A stretch of 64,000 nt of DNA, taken from contig NZ_JACHJG010000019.1 in the NCBI RefSeq assembly GCF_014203545.1, positions 1 through 64,000 on the forward strand, given 5' to 3'. Under the pieces are notes generated by a model. That model made no database searches. It saw nothing but the letters and a program-made list of their open reading frames with translations, and had not been told where the DNA came from. Origin of the DNA: Streptomyces netropsis. GTDB lineage: Bacteria > Actinomycetota > Actinomycetes > Streptomycetales > Streptomycetaceae. The translations under genes were made by a program, and so were the position numbers. Positions 25,685 through 33,930 of the stretch are shown here, one piece after another (within the stretch, counting starts at the first letter, position 1; each line of letters starts with the position of its first letter).

Positions 25685-26671
25685 TTACTCCTCGTTGAGT
25701 TCCGTGCTCTGAGGGGGCGTCTGGTGGAGGTCGAAGGGGCCGCCCCGTACGGAGAGGACCGTGGGATGCGTGGTCCTCTGCAGGACGACGGCCCGGAATC
25801 GCGGGCCGGCCCCGTACTTCCGGGCCTCGGCGTTCTGCGGGTTGACCTGCCATTCGTCCAGGTGCTGGGCGACCGCCCGGAGCATCTCCGTATCCTGCAC
25901 AGAGGTGTACGGCGTGGGAGCGGCCTGCTGGAGGAGGGCGACGATGGTGTGGGCGGTCGTGGAGGCCAGCCACGTGGTGGACTTCCCTTCCTCGACGCTG
26001 GTCCGCAGGCGGTCGAGGGTGGCGTCGATCGGGTCGGCCAGCCAGGGGCCGGTAGCGGGAAGTCCTGGGTCTTCGGTCAGCCAGTCGTGCAGGACGCCGC
26101 ACTCGTAGGCATTCAGGCCGATGCCCTCGCTCGCGAACAGGTGGTGGAAGATCCTCAAGAGGATGTCCCGGCGCCGCGGAACGTCGCGACGCCGGTAGAG
26201 ACAGTGCTCGCACTGCCAGCCCATGGCCACGTACGGCGCCTTCGGTGGACCCATCCGGCCGGTCAGGTCGCCCGCGGCGATGGGGTCGGCGCATAGGCTG
26301 CAGGCGGTGTGCTCGGGAGCCCATTTCACGAACCGGGGTGCAGGTAGCTTGCCGATGCCTTTGGGCCGGTCTGGCTTGGGGGTTTTGGGCAGGCGGGTGC
26401 GGAACGAGGTGGGATCGTCCAGCCACTTGTTGATCTCAAGGAGGCCTTCGTGGAGGTCGATGTCGTCCGCGTCCCGCACGGTCTTGACGCCCATGAGCTT
26501 GGCAAGGCGGGCGAGCGCCTTCTCGGGAGGTTTCCTCAGGAGCGGGCACGCGGTGTCGAAGGCGTCCTGGATGGCGATGCGTAGTTCCTTGCCGTGCAGG
26601 ACGGCGGGCTCGCCGGTGGGCGGCTCGTCCTCGATGGCGGTGTCGAGGGTGAGCATTTCAAACGTCGTCAT
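25685..26671 (-). CDS. Zinc-ribbon protein of unknown function
   Basis: 328 aa from the ATG at 26671, chosen because AGGAG precedes it at good spacing; an upstream start at 26791 would add 40 non-protein-like residues. The N-terminal third is acidic and helical. A central CSLC ... CEHC pair about 30 residues apart, in ACSLCADPIAAGDLTGRMGP and MGWQCEHCLYRRRDV, resembles a zinc ribbon. The C-terminal half is helical (IFHHLFASEGIGLNAYECGV). It is divergent from the UvrD-like helicase gene at 26967 across 295 bp, so the two may share control. Confidence 0.7.
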   Translation of the reverse strand: MTTFEMLTLDTAIEDEPPTGEPAVLHGKELRIAIQDAFDTACPLLRKPPEKALARLAKLMGVKTVRDADDIDLHEGLLEINKWLDDPTSFRTRLPKTPKPDRPKGIGKLPAPRFVKWAPEHTACSLCADPIAAGDLTGRMGPPKAPYVAMGWQCEHCLYRRRDVPRRRDILLRIFHHLFASEGIGLNAYECGVLHDWLTEDPGLPATGPWLADPIDATLDRLRTSVEEGKSTTWLASTTAHTIVALLQQAAPTPYTSVQDTEMLRAVAQHLDEWQVNPQNAEARKYGAGPRFRAVVLQRTTHPTVLSVRGGPFDLHQTPPQSTELNEE

Positions 26672-26966
26672 GCGGCGACACTCCTGAGGTATATCCGGCT
26701 TTACCGCCATACAATGCCGTATTCGGAAGGATGGCCGTCGCGTCCTCACCCGTTCGCAGCAGCAGCCCGACCGGGGCTGCTGATCGCCCAACTCGGCGCC
26801 CCGGACCTCCCGCTGAGAGCCACGCTATGGGGGGCGATACCGGTATCAGTCACGCGTATGCGTGTCTTGTTCTCTCATGGGGCGTTCCGTCTTTGAGTCA
26901 GGCATCCCCGCGCGCCGCTCTGGTCTGCGGCCGTGGGCGTCGTCGAGGAGATGGAGGAGAACGGCT

Positions 26967-28958
26967 GTGGGAGCGACCAGGACAAGCAAGGCGGCGCAGA
27001 AGGTGTGCCGTCAGTGCGGTATGCAGATTCTGGACCAGCCGGTTTCGGGGTCCAGACGGTCCACGCGGTACTGCGGCCAGGAATGCCGGCGGCAGGCACG
27101 CGAGGCACGCCGGGCGCCGGCGGACGCCGCCGTGGTGCGTACCGATTTGGAAGAGCTGCTGAGTACGCTCCCGGTCCCCGACGGCGCGCTCGGTGCTCTG
27201 GAGTTCGCCACGGCGGACGAAATGGAGCAGGTGGTACGTCATGCCACGGTGGCCAACACGGCAGTGCAGCAGCTCCTGGACGTGTTGCATCCGTACCTGC
27301 CACCCGCCCCGCCTAGCACCCCAAAACGCCCCGCGGCCTTCATGCGGGAGCCTGGCGCGGCCGTTGAAGCCGCCGTCGTCTATGCGCCCCCGCCACCTGC
27401 CCGGTCCGCGCGGCCCGTTCGGCGGAGTACAGCTGGGGGCAGCGGTCTGGCGGCGACCGGGGAGCAGGACGCCATCGTCGAGGGGACCGAGGCCGGGGAC
27501 GACCTAGTCGTGGAAGCCGGTGCCGGGACCGGCAAGACGACCACGCTGAAGATGGCCGCCGCCGTAGTGAAAGGCCCGTGCCTGTACCTGGCCTACAACC
27601 GGTCCATCGCCGCGGAAGCAAGGAAATCCTTTCCCTCCGGTGTGGACTGCCGGACCGCGCACAGCCTCGCCTTCCGTGCCGTCGGTGCGGCCTACGGCGG
27701 GCGTCTGGGGGTGCGGGTGCACGCGGAGCGCACCGCCCAGCTGCTGCGCATCCTCGAGCCGCTGCGCGTCAACCAGGAAATCGTCCTGTCACCGCGGACG
27801 CTGGCCCGGCTGGCCACTGAGGCCGTCGACTCGTTCTGCCACTCCGATGCCGAGGAGGTCCGGGCCCGCCACGTGCCGCGGCTGGAGGGGACCACGCCCC
27901 AGGAGATGGAGGCCTTGCGCGCGGAGGTCCTTCCCCATGCCCGCCGGCTGTGGGAGGAGACGCAGCAGGTCGACAGCCCGCACTGGTTCACCCACGACTA
28001 CTACCTCAAGCTGTGGGCGCTGACCCGACCGGAACTGCCGTACAGCACGCTGATGCTGGACGAGGCCCAGGATTCCAACCCAGTGGTGGCGTCCCTGGTG
28101 CTGGGACAGGACGCTCAGCGCATCGCGGTGGGCGACAGCTCGCAGTCGATCTACGGGTGGCGCGGGGCGACGAACGCGATGGCCGGCTGGCCCGGCAAAC
28201 GGCTGCAGCTGACCCAGTCCTGGCGCTTCGGCCCCGCCATCGCCGAGGAGGCCAACGCGTGGCTGGCCCAGATCGAGGGCTCGATCCAGCTCAGCGGTAA
28301 CCCGGCCTTGGACTCCCAGGTCCTTACCAACGCCCTGGACCACGCGCCGGACGCCATCCTCTGCTACACCAACATCGGCACCGTCGACCACGCCATGTCG
28401 CTCATGCAAGCCGGCCTGCGCCCGGCGCTGGTCGGCGGCGGCCAGCACATCCGGGGCCTGGCCGAAGCCGCCATCCAGCTCCAGGCCGGCAAACCAGCCT
28501 CCCACCGCGAGCTCCTCGCCTTCAGCTCATGGGACCAGCTACGGGAATTTACCCGCACCGAGGCCGCCGGAAGCGATCTGAAGGCCTTCGTCACATTGAT
28601 CGACACCTACACCCCCGAGATCGTCATCCAAGCCGTGAACGGTCTCGTCGAGGAACAGCGAGCAGGCATCATCCTGTCCACCGCTCACAAGGCCAAGGGC
28701 CGGGAGTGGGGAACCGTCTACGTCGCCTCCGATTTCCCCTCGCCCCGCAGCGGCGAGGACGGCGTCCTCGACCCGCCGACCCGGGAAAAGGCCATGCTCG
28801 GCTACGTCACTGTCACCCGCGCCAAAAGCACACTCGACAACCACGGGCTCGCCTGGATCCACCAGTGCGCCGACGGCCCCGAACGCCGCGCCGCAGCCCT
28901 AGACACCCCCGCCGCCACTGACGGCCGACTGCCCACCATTCCCACTCGGCTTCGGTGA
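26967..28958 (+). CDS. UvrD/Rep-like superfamily 1 helicase with an N-terminal zinc finger
   Basis: 663 aa from GTG 26967, eight bases after GGAGGA. A short zinc-finger motif (CRQCG ... RYCGQECR) opens the protein. After a Pro/Ala-rich linker comes a UvrD-type helicase core: Walker A AGAGTGKTT, an AYNRSIA motif Ia region, motif II DEAQDSN, motif III GDSSQSIYGWRGA, motif IV region QSWRFG, motif V LSTAHKAKGREW and a motif VI-like GYVTVTRAKSTLD. It is smaller than canonical UvrD and lacks the usual insertions, closer to phage and mobile-element versions. ATP-driven 3'-5' DNA unwinding is expected. The zinc finger may give DNA or partner specificity. Confidence 0.88.
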   Translation: MGATRTSKAAQKVCRQCGMQILDQPVSGSRRSTRYCGQECRRQAREARRAPADAAVVRTDLEELLSTLPVPDGALGALEFATADEMEQVVRHATVANTAVQQLLDVLHPYLPPAPPSTPKRPAAFMREPGAAVEAAVVYAPPPPARSARPVRRSTAGGSGLAATGEQDAIVEGTEAGDDLVVEAGAGTGKTTTLKMAAAVVKGPCLYLAYNRSIAAEARKSFPSGVDCRTAHSLAFRAVGAAYGGRLGVRVHAERTAQLLRILEPLRVNQEIVLSPRTLARLATEAVDSFCHSDAEEVRARHVPRLEGTTPQEMEALRAEVLPHARRLWEETQQVDSPHWFTHDYYLKLWALTRPELPYSTLMLDEAQDSNPVVASLVLGQDAQRIAVGDSSQSIYGWRGATNAMAGWPGKRLQLTQSWRFGPAIAEEANAWLAQIEGSIQLSGNPALDSQVLTNALDHAPDAILCYTNIGTVDHAMSLMQAGLRPALVGGGQHIRGLAEAAIQLQAGKPASHRELLAFSSWDQLREFTRTEAAGSDLKAFVTLIDTYTPEIVIQAVNGLVEEQRAGIILSTAHKAKGREWGTVYVASDFPSPRSGEDGVLDPPTREKAMLGYVTVTRAKSTLDNHGLAWIHQCADGPERRAAALDTPAATDGRLPTIPTRLR

Positions 28959-29306
28959 ACCGGGTTCAGCCGAGATACGCGCCAAAGGGGCAATGAGTAG
29001 GTCTCGATGCGCCTCGGCGCATGGTCAGTACGGTGACGGCGCTGCACGTCCTGACCGGTCCTTGCGTGTCCTCTCGCCGACGTTCAGTCGACGTCCGGGT
29101 CGCGGAGGGGGAAGCCTCCACCGATCGGAACTGGCTCGGCATCCGCTGAGTAGCGCGGTCCAGCATGCGTTACGCGGTCCGCGACCGCAGGGCGACGGCA
29201 ACGTCGCCCGACGGAGCGAGGCCGGTAGGCCGAACCGGTTGCCTCGGCCGCCTATCTGGCCCTGCGTCATGCCTCCTCTTCCTGACGAGTGGGGGGAAGT
29301 GCTGCT
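28959..29306. other. Gene-free stretch
   Basis: Short overlapping frames only, none protein-like. I see no repeat or hairpin of note. Confidence 0.35.
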
Positions 29307-29702
29307 TCAGTCATGCATCACGTCACTGGCCACCGGGCAAGACCGCAGATCCGCGACGTGCACCTCTTCCTCGGCCTTGTTCCGACATCGCGTGCACAGG
29401 CCGCTACCGACGTCACGGCTCTTCAGATTGAGCTGGCATCCGCAGGCAAGGCACCGGTCCGAGGACTTCTGGTCGTACCCGCAGGAGGCACACGTCCTGA
29501 TGCCTGACGCGAGAAACACTCTCGGAGAGCGGCAGAACTGACAGTCGTGCGGTCGTCCCCCAGCCTCATGCTCATGAGTGAAGTGCGGCCACGCGCTGTC
29601 AGGATCCGGGCGATACGATGTGCGGTCCACGCCTTGGTAATCGGCAGGTGTCCTACACCCCTTGAAGCGAGATATGCCTCCCCCCTGACGCCGCCGAGTC
29701 AC
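29307..29702 (-). CDS. Cysteine-rich zinc-ribbon-like small protein
   Basis: The frame encodes up to 131 aa; the first 40 or so look non-coding, so the true start may be internal. The rest has four evenly spaced CxxC knuckles: DCQFC, TCASCGYD, RCLACGCQ and LCTRCRN, in the order of two zinc ribbons. An acidic C-terminus follows. No partner domain or operon is visible. The cysteine spacing argues for a real, possibly shortened, gene. Confidence 0.45.
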   Translation of the reverse strand: MTRRRQGGGISRFKGCRTPADYQGVDRTSYRPDPDSAWPHFTHEHEAGGRPHDCQFCRSPRVFLASGIRTCASCGYDQKSSDRCLACGCQLNLKSRDVGSGLCTRCRNKAEEEVHVADLRSCPVASDVMHD

Positions 29703-30073
29703 TCGGCGGCGGGGTCAGGGTTGCACGGGGTGAACCAGCCCACGCCGGTACCCCTCTCTGGCCCGCCGGTCTGCGGCGACACGCTCGGAGTGCAACGACC
29801 AGCCCTAGAGGCGGATGCGCGACTCGTCGGCACCTCGGAACCGGCTCAGGAACAGCAGAATCGATACGAGCGCTGTGCGCCGTGAGCGGCAAAGCAGCTC
29901 CCGCCCGTCGCCGGCCGCGCCATGGCAGGCCGCCCCGTACCCCCTGACCAACTTCGGCCTCGGGGAACATCGGTACAGCGGTTGGCGCTGAGATTGATCA
30001 TGGTCGGCTAGCACACCGGCTGGGGACTGCGCTGGGGTTCGCGGAAAGATCGCCGGGCGGGTGCCGGGGCTGG
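29703..30073. other. Gene-free stretch carrying one arm of the 38-bp inverted repeat
   Basis: No credible gene. Positions 29953-29990 form the left arm of a perfect inverted repeat whose other arm is at 32991-33028. The rest shows nothing I can assign. Confidence 0.4.
29953..29990. repeat. 38-bp inverted repeat, left arm
   Basis: Starts TTCGGCCTCGGGGAACATCG and is the exact reverse complement of 32991-33028. The two arms flank a 3-kb segment with a membrane protein gene and a recombinase remnant. Confidence 0.9.
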
Positions 30074-32263
30074 CTACGGTCCGCTCGTGCCGGTGGAGTT
30101 GACGAGCCTTCGGAAGCGAGGGTCTGACTGGAGTCCCGTCAAGCAGGGGTCGCCTAGAGCCTCTTTCTTGTCGTCTTCAGTGACGATGGCGTATCGGAGA
30201 TCCTCGATGGCGTACTCCATCTGCTGTTGTCGCGCCTCTGCGCTGAGGCCTGACCGCCGCGCGATGAGCATGTGGGTGCATGCGTGGTCATAGGCCAGCC
30301 TTGGCGAGGCGGGTGGACCCTCGTGAGAGTGAATTGCCGTGACTTGCCCCTCCTTGAGTGGATCCAGCAGTGCTTTGAGGCTGTCCAGGAGGTTGCGGGC
30401 GAGAGGATGCATCGCCGCTTGCTGGTGCTGCAACTCCTTCCCTTTCCACGCGACCTTACTGGGATCGCACAGGCGGTCGAGCTCGGCAGCGTAGTCGCGG
30501 ACCTTGTCCTTCTCGGTGCGGTCCGCGTCCGGGTCCGTGTCTCCGGCGTCGACGGGGCCGTAGCCGTTGAGCCACTGGGTGACAATGCTGTAGAGGATAC
30601 GGATCTTGAGCGGCATCCATCCCTCGTCGCCGTCGCGGGCCTTTTTTTTCGAGACCTCGGAACGGTCGTACTGCGCGTAGATGGCGCGGGCGAAGCCGCC
30701 GAAGTCCGTTTCCTCGTGGAGCTGTAGCCCGTAGGCGGCCCACAGATACTCGAACAGCGCCAGTTCGTTCTGCGGGTCCTCGTCGACCGCTTTGGCGAGA
30801 AGTCCCACCTTGGTAGCATTTCGGGTTCCGTCTTCGGCGAGCAGCGACTTGCTGCTGGCGATCACCTGTAGCGCGACGCTTTTCCACTGACTGGCGCCGT
30901 ACAGGCCGTCCTGGAGCTCTTCGTGCACCGCACTCAGTTGCACCAGGATGAATGCGGCGGCGCCGGTGAGCATCTGCGCCTTGGCGCGCTCCTGGTCCGG
31001 ATCCTCCGGGAGGCGCAGGTCCGGCCGGCTGAACACGGCGCTGGCTGCATGCTGTCCGTTGCGCGAGAGGCTGATGGCGACGCGGTTGCCGTCCACGAGG
31101 GTGACCCTGGCGCGCCAGGTCAGATCGGGCCTGAGTGCGAAGAACAAGCGGATCAGGGGTCCCACGAACTTTCCCGCAGGCAGGACGCTGAGCTCCTCGA
31201 CAGGGATCTGACTCAGCGGTGAGTTCCCCGGCGTGGACGTGCTCTTGCGCAAGGACCTGCGGGTCTCGGTGCCGAGGCCCTTCATCCTGGCGAGCAGGTA
31301 GTCGGAGGAAGCGGCGTTCACGCTTCCGTCGGACTGCTGCACCTCGACCTGCAGGCGCAGGTTCTGCCCGAGCGCCGCAGCCGTCAGCAGCACGCCGATC
31401 ACGGTGAGGGCGATGTGCACGAACATCAGCCGCACGTCGTAGCTGAGCGCGGAGCTGAGCAGCACCGAAAGAATCCCCGCCAGCATGACGACGTCCAGGG
31501 CCAGGAGCAGAGCACGCCACCGCCGCCACTCATCGCCGCGAGCAGCCCAGAGGACCAGGGCTGCTGCCCCGACACCGACCAGTGCAATCACCAGGGCACC
31601 GACCCAGCATTCCGTCCACGTAGGTGTGAACGGGCTGAACATGGCGAACAACGGCGCCATGACCGCTGCTGCGAACAACAGGAACGCACCGACGCTGCCC
31701 ATGGTGCGCCGGATCCACGCCGGCCACGCGACTGCGTCCACCTTCACCAGCCACCGCGAGCACAGGCCGGCGAGAGCGTAGAGGACCAGCATTCCGATCG
31801 CGGCGACCACGACGAGGCGCCCAAGGGGGAGCGCCCAGTCCCGGTAGAAGCGATCACTGTTCGAAACCGCCGTGGGCAATGGGCGACTCTTCAGGTCGGA
31901 GACGCGCGCAATGCCGGCGGCAGCCGCGGCGCTCCCGGCATCAAGCCGAAGCGCGGCGCCGAACTTGTCCTTGGCCCCCGCCAGGTCCCCGGAGCGGACC
32001 ATGAGCTGCCCGGCCGTAACAAGCTCCGTTGCGTCCTGGCGTGCCTCGGCCACCAGCCGGAGGCCGTCAACTGCGCACTGCTGGTCGCTGTCGACGGGAT
32101 TCACCGACTCGTACAGACTCTTTGCCCGGTCCAGAGAACCCGCCAGCCGGTGACCGTCGGCCGCCTTGCACACTTGTGCGGGGGTGTCGGCGGGCACCGC
32201 CGCGACTGTGGCGGCCAGGACAAGCACAACCAGGGACAGGGCTCGCACAAGACGTCTCCACAT
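30074..32263 (-). CDS. Large membrane protein with a TPR-like extracytoplasmic region, unknown
   Basis: 729 aa. An N-terminal signal or anchor (LVRALSLVVLVLAATVAAVP) precedes a helical, TPR-like region (about 30-130: SLDRAKSLYESV, GQLMVRSGDLAGAKDKFGAA). Five further hydrophobic segments follow at about 147-171, 188-209, 219-241, 250-272 and 278-298. The remaining 430 residues should be cytoplasmic and include ILVQLSAVHEELQDGLYGAS and a long charged helical tail. No catalytic motif is recognised. A 58-bp piece of this gene (30892-30949) has an inverted near-copy at 32379-32436, just outside its 5' end. A scaffold or signalling role is conceivable; none is shown. Confidence 0.75.
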   Translation of the reverse strand: MWRRLVRALSLVVLVLAATVAAVPADTPAQVCKAADGHRLAGSLDRAKSLYESVNPVDSDQQCAVDGLRLVAEARQDATELVTAGQLMVRSGDLAGAKDKFGAALRLDAGSAAAAAGIARVSDLKSRPLPTAVSNSDRFYRDWALPLGRLVVVAAIGMLVLYALAGLCSRWLVKVDAVAWPAWIRRTMGSVGAFLLFAAAVMAPLFAMFSPFTPTWTECWVGALVIALVGVGAAALVLWAARGDEWRRWRALLLALDVVMLAGILSVLLSSALSYDVRLMFVHIALTVIGVLLTAAALGQNLRLQVEVQQSDGSVNAASSDYLLARMKGLGTETRRSLRKSTSTPGNSPLSQIPVEELSVLPAGKFVGPLIRLFFALRPDLTWRARVTLVDGNRVAISLSRNGQHAASAVFSRPDLRLPEDPDQERAKAQMLTGAAAFILVQLSAVHEELQDGLYGASQWKSVALQVIASSKSLLAEDGTRNATKVGLLAKAVDEDPQNELALFEYLWAAYGLQLHEETDFGGFARAIYAQYDRSEVSKKKARDGDEGWMPLKIRILYSIVTQWLNGYGPVDAGDTDPDADRTEKDKVRDYAAELDRLCDPSKVAWKGKELQHQQAAMHPLARNLLDSLKALLDPLKEGQVTAIHSHEGPPASPRLAYDHACTHMLIARRSGLSAEARQQQMEYAIEDLRYAIVTEDDKKEALGDPCLTGLQSDPRFRRLVNSTGTSGP

Positions 32264-32378
32264 GACCTGTAATCAAATCCAGCGACGATGCCCTCGCATC
32301 CAGGCGCACCGTCGGCGACACCAAGACCGCCCTCGCGAGCAGGCACGGAGAGCACCTGGCCGAACGAACCTCGCGCCG

Positions 32379-32436
32379 ATCCTGGTGCAACTGAGTGCGG
32401 TGCACGAAGAACTCCAGGACGGCCTGTACGGCGCCA
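32379..32436 (+). repeat. Inverted copy of an internal piece of the membrane protein gene
   Basis: 57 of 58 bases match the reverse complement of 30892-30949. It encodes ILVQLSAVHEELQDGLYGA on the plus strand, just upstream of the recombinase remnant. It may be the relic of a second gene copy. Confidence 0.88.
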
Positions 32437-32439
32437 CCT

Positions 32440-32983
32440 CGCCGCCGCCGGCGAACTCCAACGCGACCTCCAGCGCAAGCTGACCTACGACGGATTGCGC
32501 GCCACCGAGGCCAAGGGCTGCCAGGGCGGGCGCCGCCCCGCCCTGGCAGCAGACAAGACCGGCGCCGTCCGCACCGCGTACCTGGAGAACCGCTCCATCG
32601 CCGCGCTCGCCCGCGGCCACGGCGTCAGCCGCGGCGCGATCCGCACGGCCGTCGCCGACCTCCTACCCGACCACACCGCCGTCGAGAAGGACGCGCCCGC
32701 CCCGGAGCTGCCGGTCACCCTCGACATTCCCGGCAAGGCCGTCTACTTCCTCCGCACCGCCGAGCTGGAGCCCGCCGAGCGGGCTGCGCTTGACCAGGGA
32801 GTGACCGTACGTCGCGGCCAGGGTTACACCCTGCGCGTGACCGCAATCACCGCGGTGCACCGCCAGCTCCTCGACCGCTGCCAACCGCTCGACGGTGGCC
32901 AGGGCCTCCCCGCAGTCCCGGCCCAGCGCAAGGCCCGCCGCGAGTACGAGAACCGGGTCAGCGCACTCACGCCCTACCCATGA
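32440..32983 (+). pseudogene. C-terminal remnant of a serine recombinase/resolvase
   Basis: The frame encodes the tail of a small serine recombinase: AGELQRDLQRKLTYDGLRAT, the basic GCQGGRRPAL linker, then an HTH with AYLENRSIAALARGHGVSRG. A further 100 residues (PELPVTLDIPGKAVYFLRTA, VRRGQGYTLRVTA) form an extension found in some actinomycete versions. The N-terminal catalytic domain with its serine is missing; upstream DNA is instead the inverted membrane-gene fragment. The open frame extends back to 32288 but that part is not recombinase. The remnant ends beside the right arm of the 38-bp inverted repeat. Confidence 0.68.
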
Positions 32984-33369
32984 TCGTTGCCAGCGCCAAC
33001 CGCTGTACCGATGTTCCCCGAGGCCGAACTTGGGGGGGTGCGACGCCAGCGTCTCCACAACCGGCGACGCGGTGCGGTGAGGGAGTCTCGGACTGCCTGC
33101 CCGAAGGCCTCCAAGACCGCCCGGAGCCGTTCGGGGTTCTCCACTTCGCGGACGGCTTCCATGAGACGGCCGGTTGCAGCCGCCACCCGCGCGTCGGGAT
33201 GGCTGAGCACCGGAGCGGCCGCCGCCTGGAGCTCGGCGACGGCCAGGGCCAAGGCGTCCGCCTGAGCCTGCAAGAGGGCAGAGCATCGATCACCCGGGAC
33301 AGCATGCGGCGCCGTAACCAGCCGAGGAGCCGTTTCGGCGAATCCGCCGCACTGACCAGCCCCGGACAC
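32974..33369 (-). CDS. Possible small helical protein
   Basis: 131 codons with a coherent helical core: LLQAQADALALAVAELQAAA, HPDARVAAATGRLMEAVREV and ERLRAVLEAFGQAVRDSLTA. The C-terminal 25 residues run through the right arm of the 38-bp inverted repeat and overlap the recombinase remnant by 10 bp. No family is recognised; it could be a gene whose 3' end was replaced by the repeat. Confidence 0.4.
   Translation of the reverse strand: MSGAGQCGGFAETAPRLVTAPHAVPGDRCSALLQAQADALALAVAELQAAAAPVLSHPDARVAAATGRLMEAVREVENPERLRAVLEAFGQAVRDSLTAPRRRLWRRWRRTPPSSASGNIGTAVGAGNDHG
32991..33028. repeat. 38-bp inverted repeat, right arm
   Basis: Starts CAGCGCCAACCGCTGTACCG and is the perfect reverse complement of 29953-29990. 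It lies immediately after the serine recombinase remnant, so it could be an old recombination or element end. Confidence 0.9.
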
Positions 33370-33528
33370 GGTCCCACGGCCACGGCACGGCGTATCTGGG
33401 ACCGACGGCGAGGGGAGCTTGGGGGTGGCTGCTGCCGCCGTCGTCCGTCAAGGCGTGGGCAAGCCGGGGTTTCCGGGGACTCGGACGGGGCTCGGCGGCG
33501 GTGCGCGCGGGGGCCGGCCCGGCTTTGA

Positions 33529-33930
33529 TCAAAGCGGCAGCGTTATGCCCAGCTCGCGCATCGCGGTCGAGGGCGGGCCGCCTTCGGAACGCTCGGTCTT
33601 GCTGCCCTTGATCCCGGCCGCCACGGTACGCGGGTCGACGGCTTCGGCCGGGGCGCCGGTGGCGTAGAGACCGTCGGGGTCGGTGTCACGGTCGTGGGGC
33701 AGGAGCCAGAACACGCGGCGGCGGAAGGTGCCGGAAGAGCGCGAGGCTTTCGCTCCGGGGCCGAGGATGGCGTAGCCGACCATGCGGCCGTCGCGGTGGT
33801 AGGCGGGTTTGCCGCGGCGGGTGGGCAGCCGGTCCAGGCTCTGGCGCACGTAGTCCAGGGCCATGACGTCCTCCAGCCACACAAGGTCGCTCTCATGGCT
33901 GATCTCGTCTTCGGTGATCAGGGAGCTCAT
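33529..33930 (-). CDS. Small protein of the replication operon
   Basis: 133 aa. Acidic N-terminus (MSSLITEDEISHESDLVWLE), then a basic, aromatic middle (YVRQSLDRLPTRRGKPAYHR, FRRRVFWLLPHDRDTD) and a Gly/Pro-rich tail. Its start overlaps the stop of the P4-type primase gene by 4 nt (ATGA), and GAGGAGAGG lies just before the start, so it is coupled to the replication genes. It may help regulate or assemble the replication complex. No family is recognised. A palindrome, GCTTTGATCAAAGC, spans its stop (33523-33536). Confidence 0.7.
   Translation of the reverse strand: MSSLITEDEISHESDLVWLEDVMALDYVRQSLDRLPTRRGKPAYHRDGRMVGYAILGPGAKASRSSGTFRRRVFWLLPHDRDTDPDGLYATGAPAEAVDPRTVAAGIKGSKTERSEGGPPSTAMRELGITLPL

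Noticed and set aside
32974..33028. The 38-bp repeats as IS terminal inverted repeats
   Set aside because: No transposase gene lies between the arms, only a recombinase tail, and no target duplication is visible; kept only as unexplained repeats.
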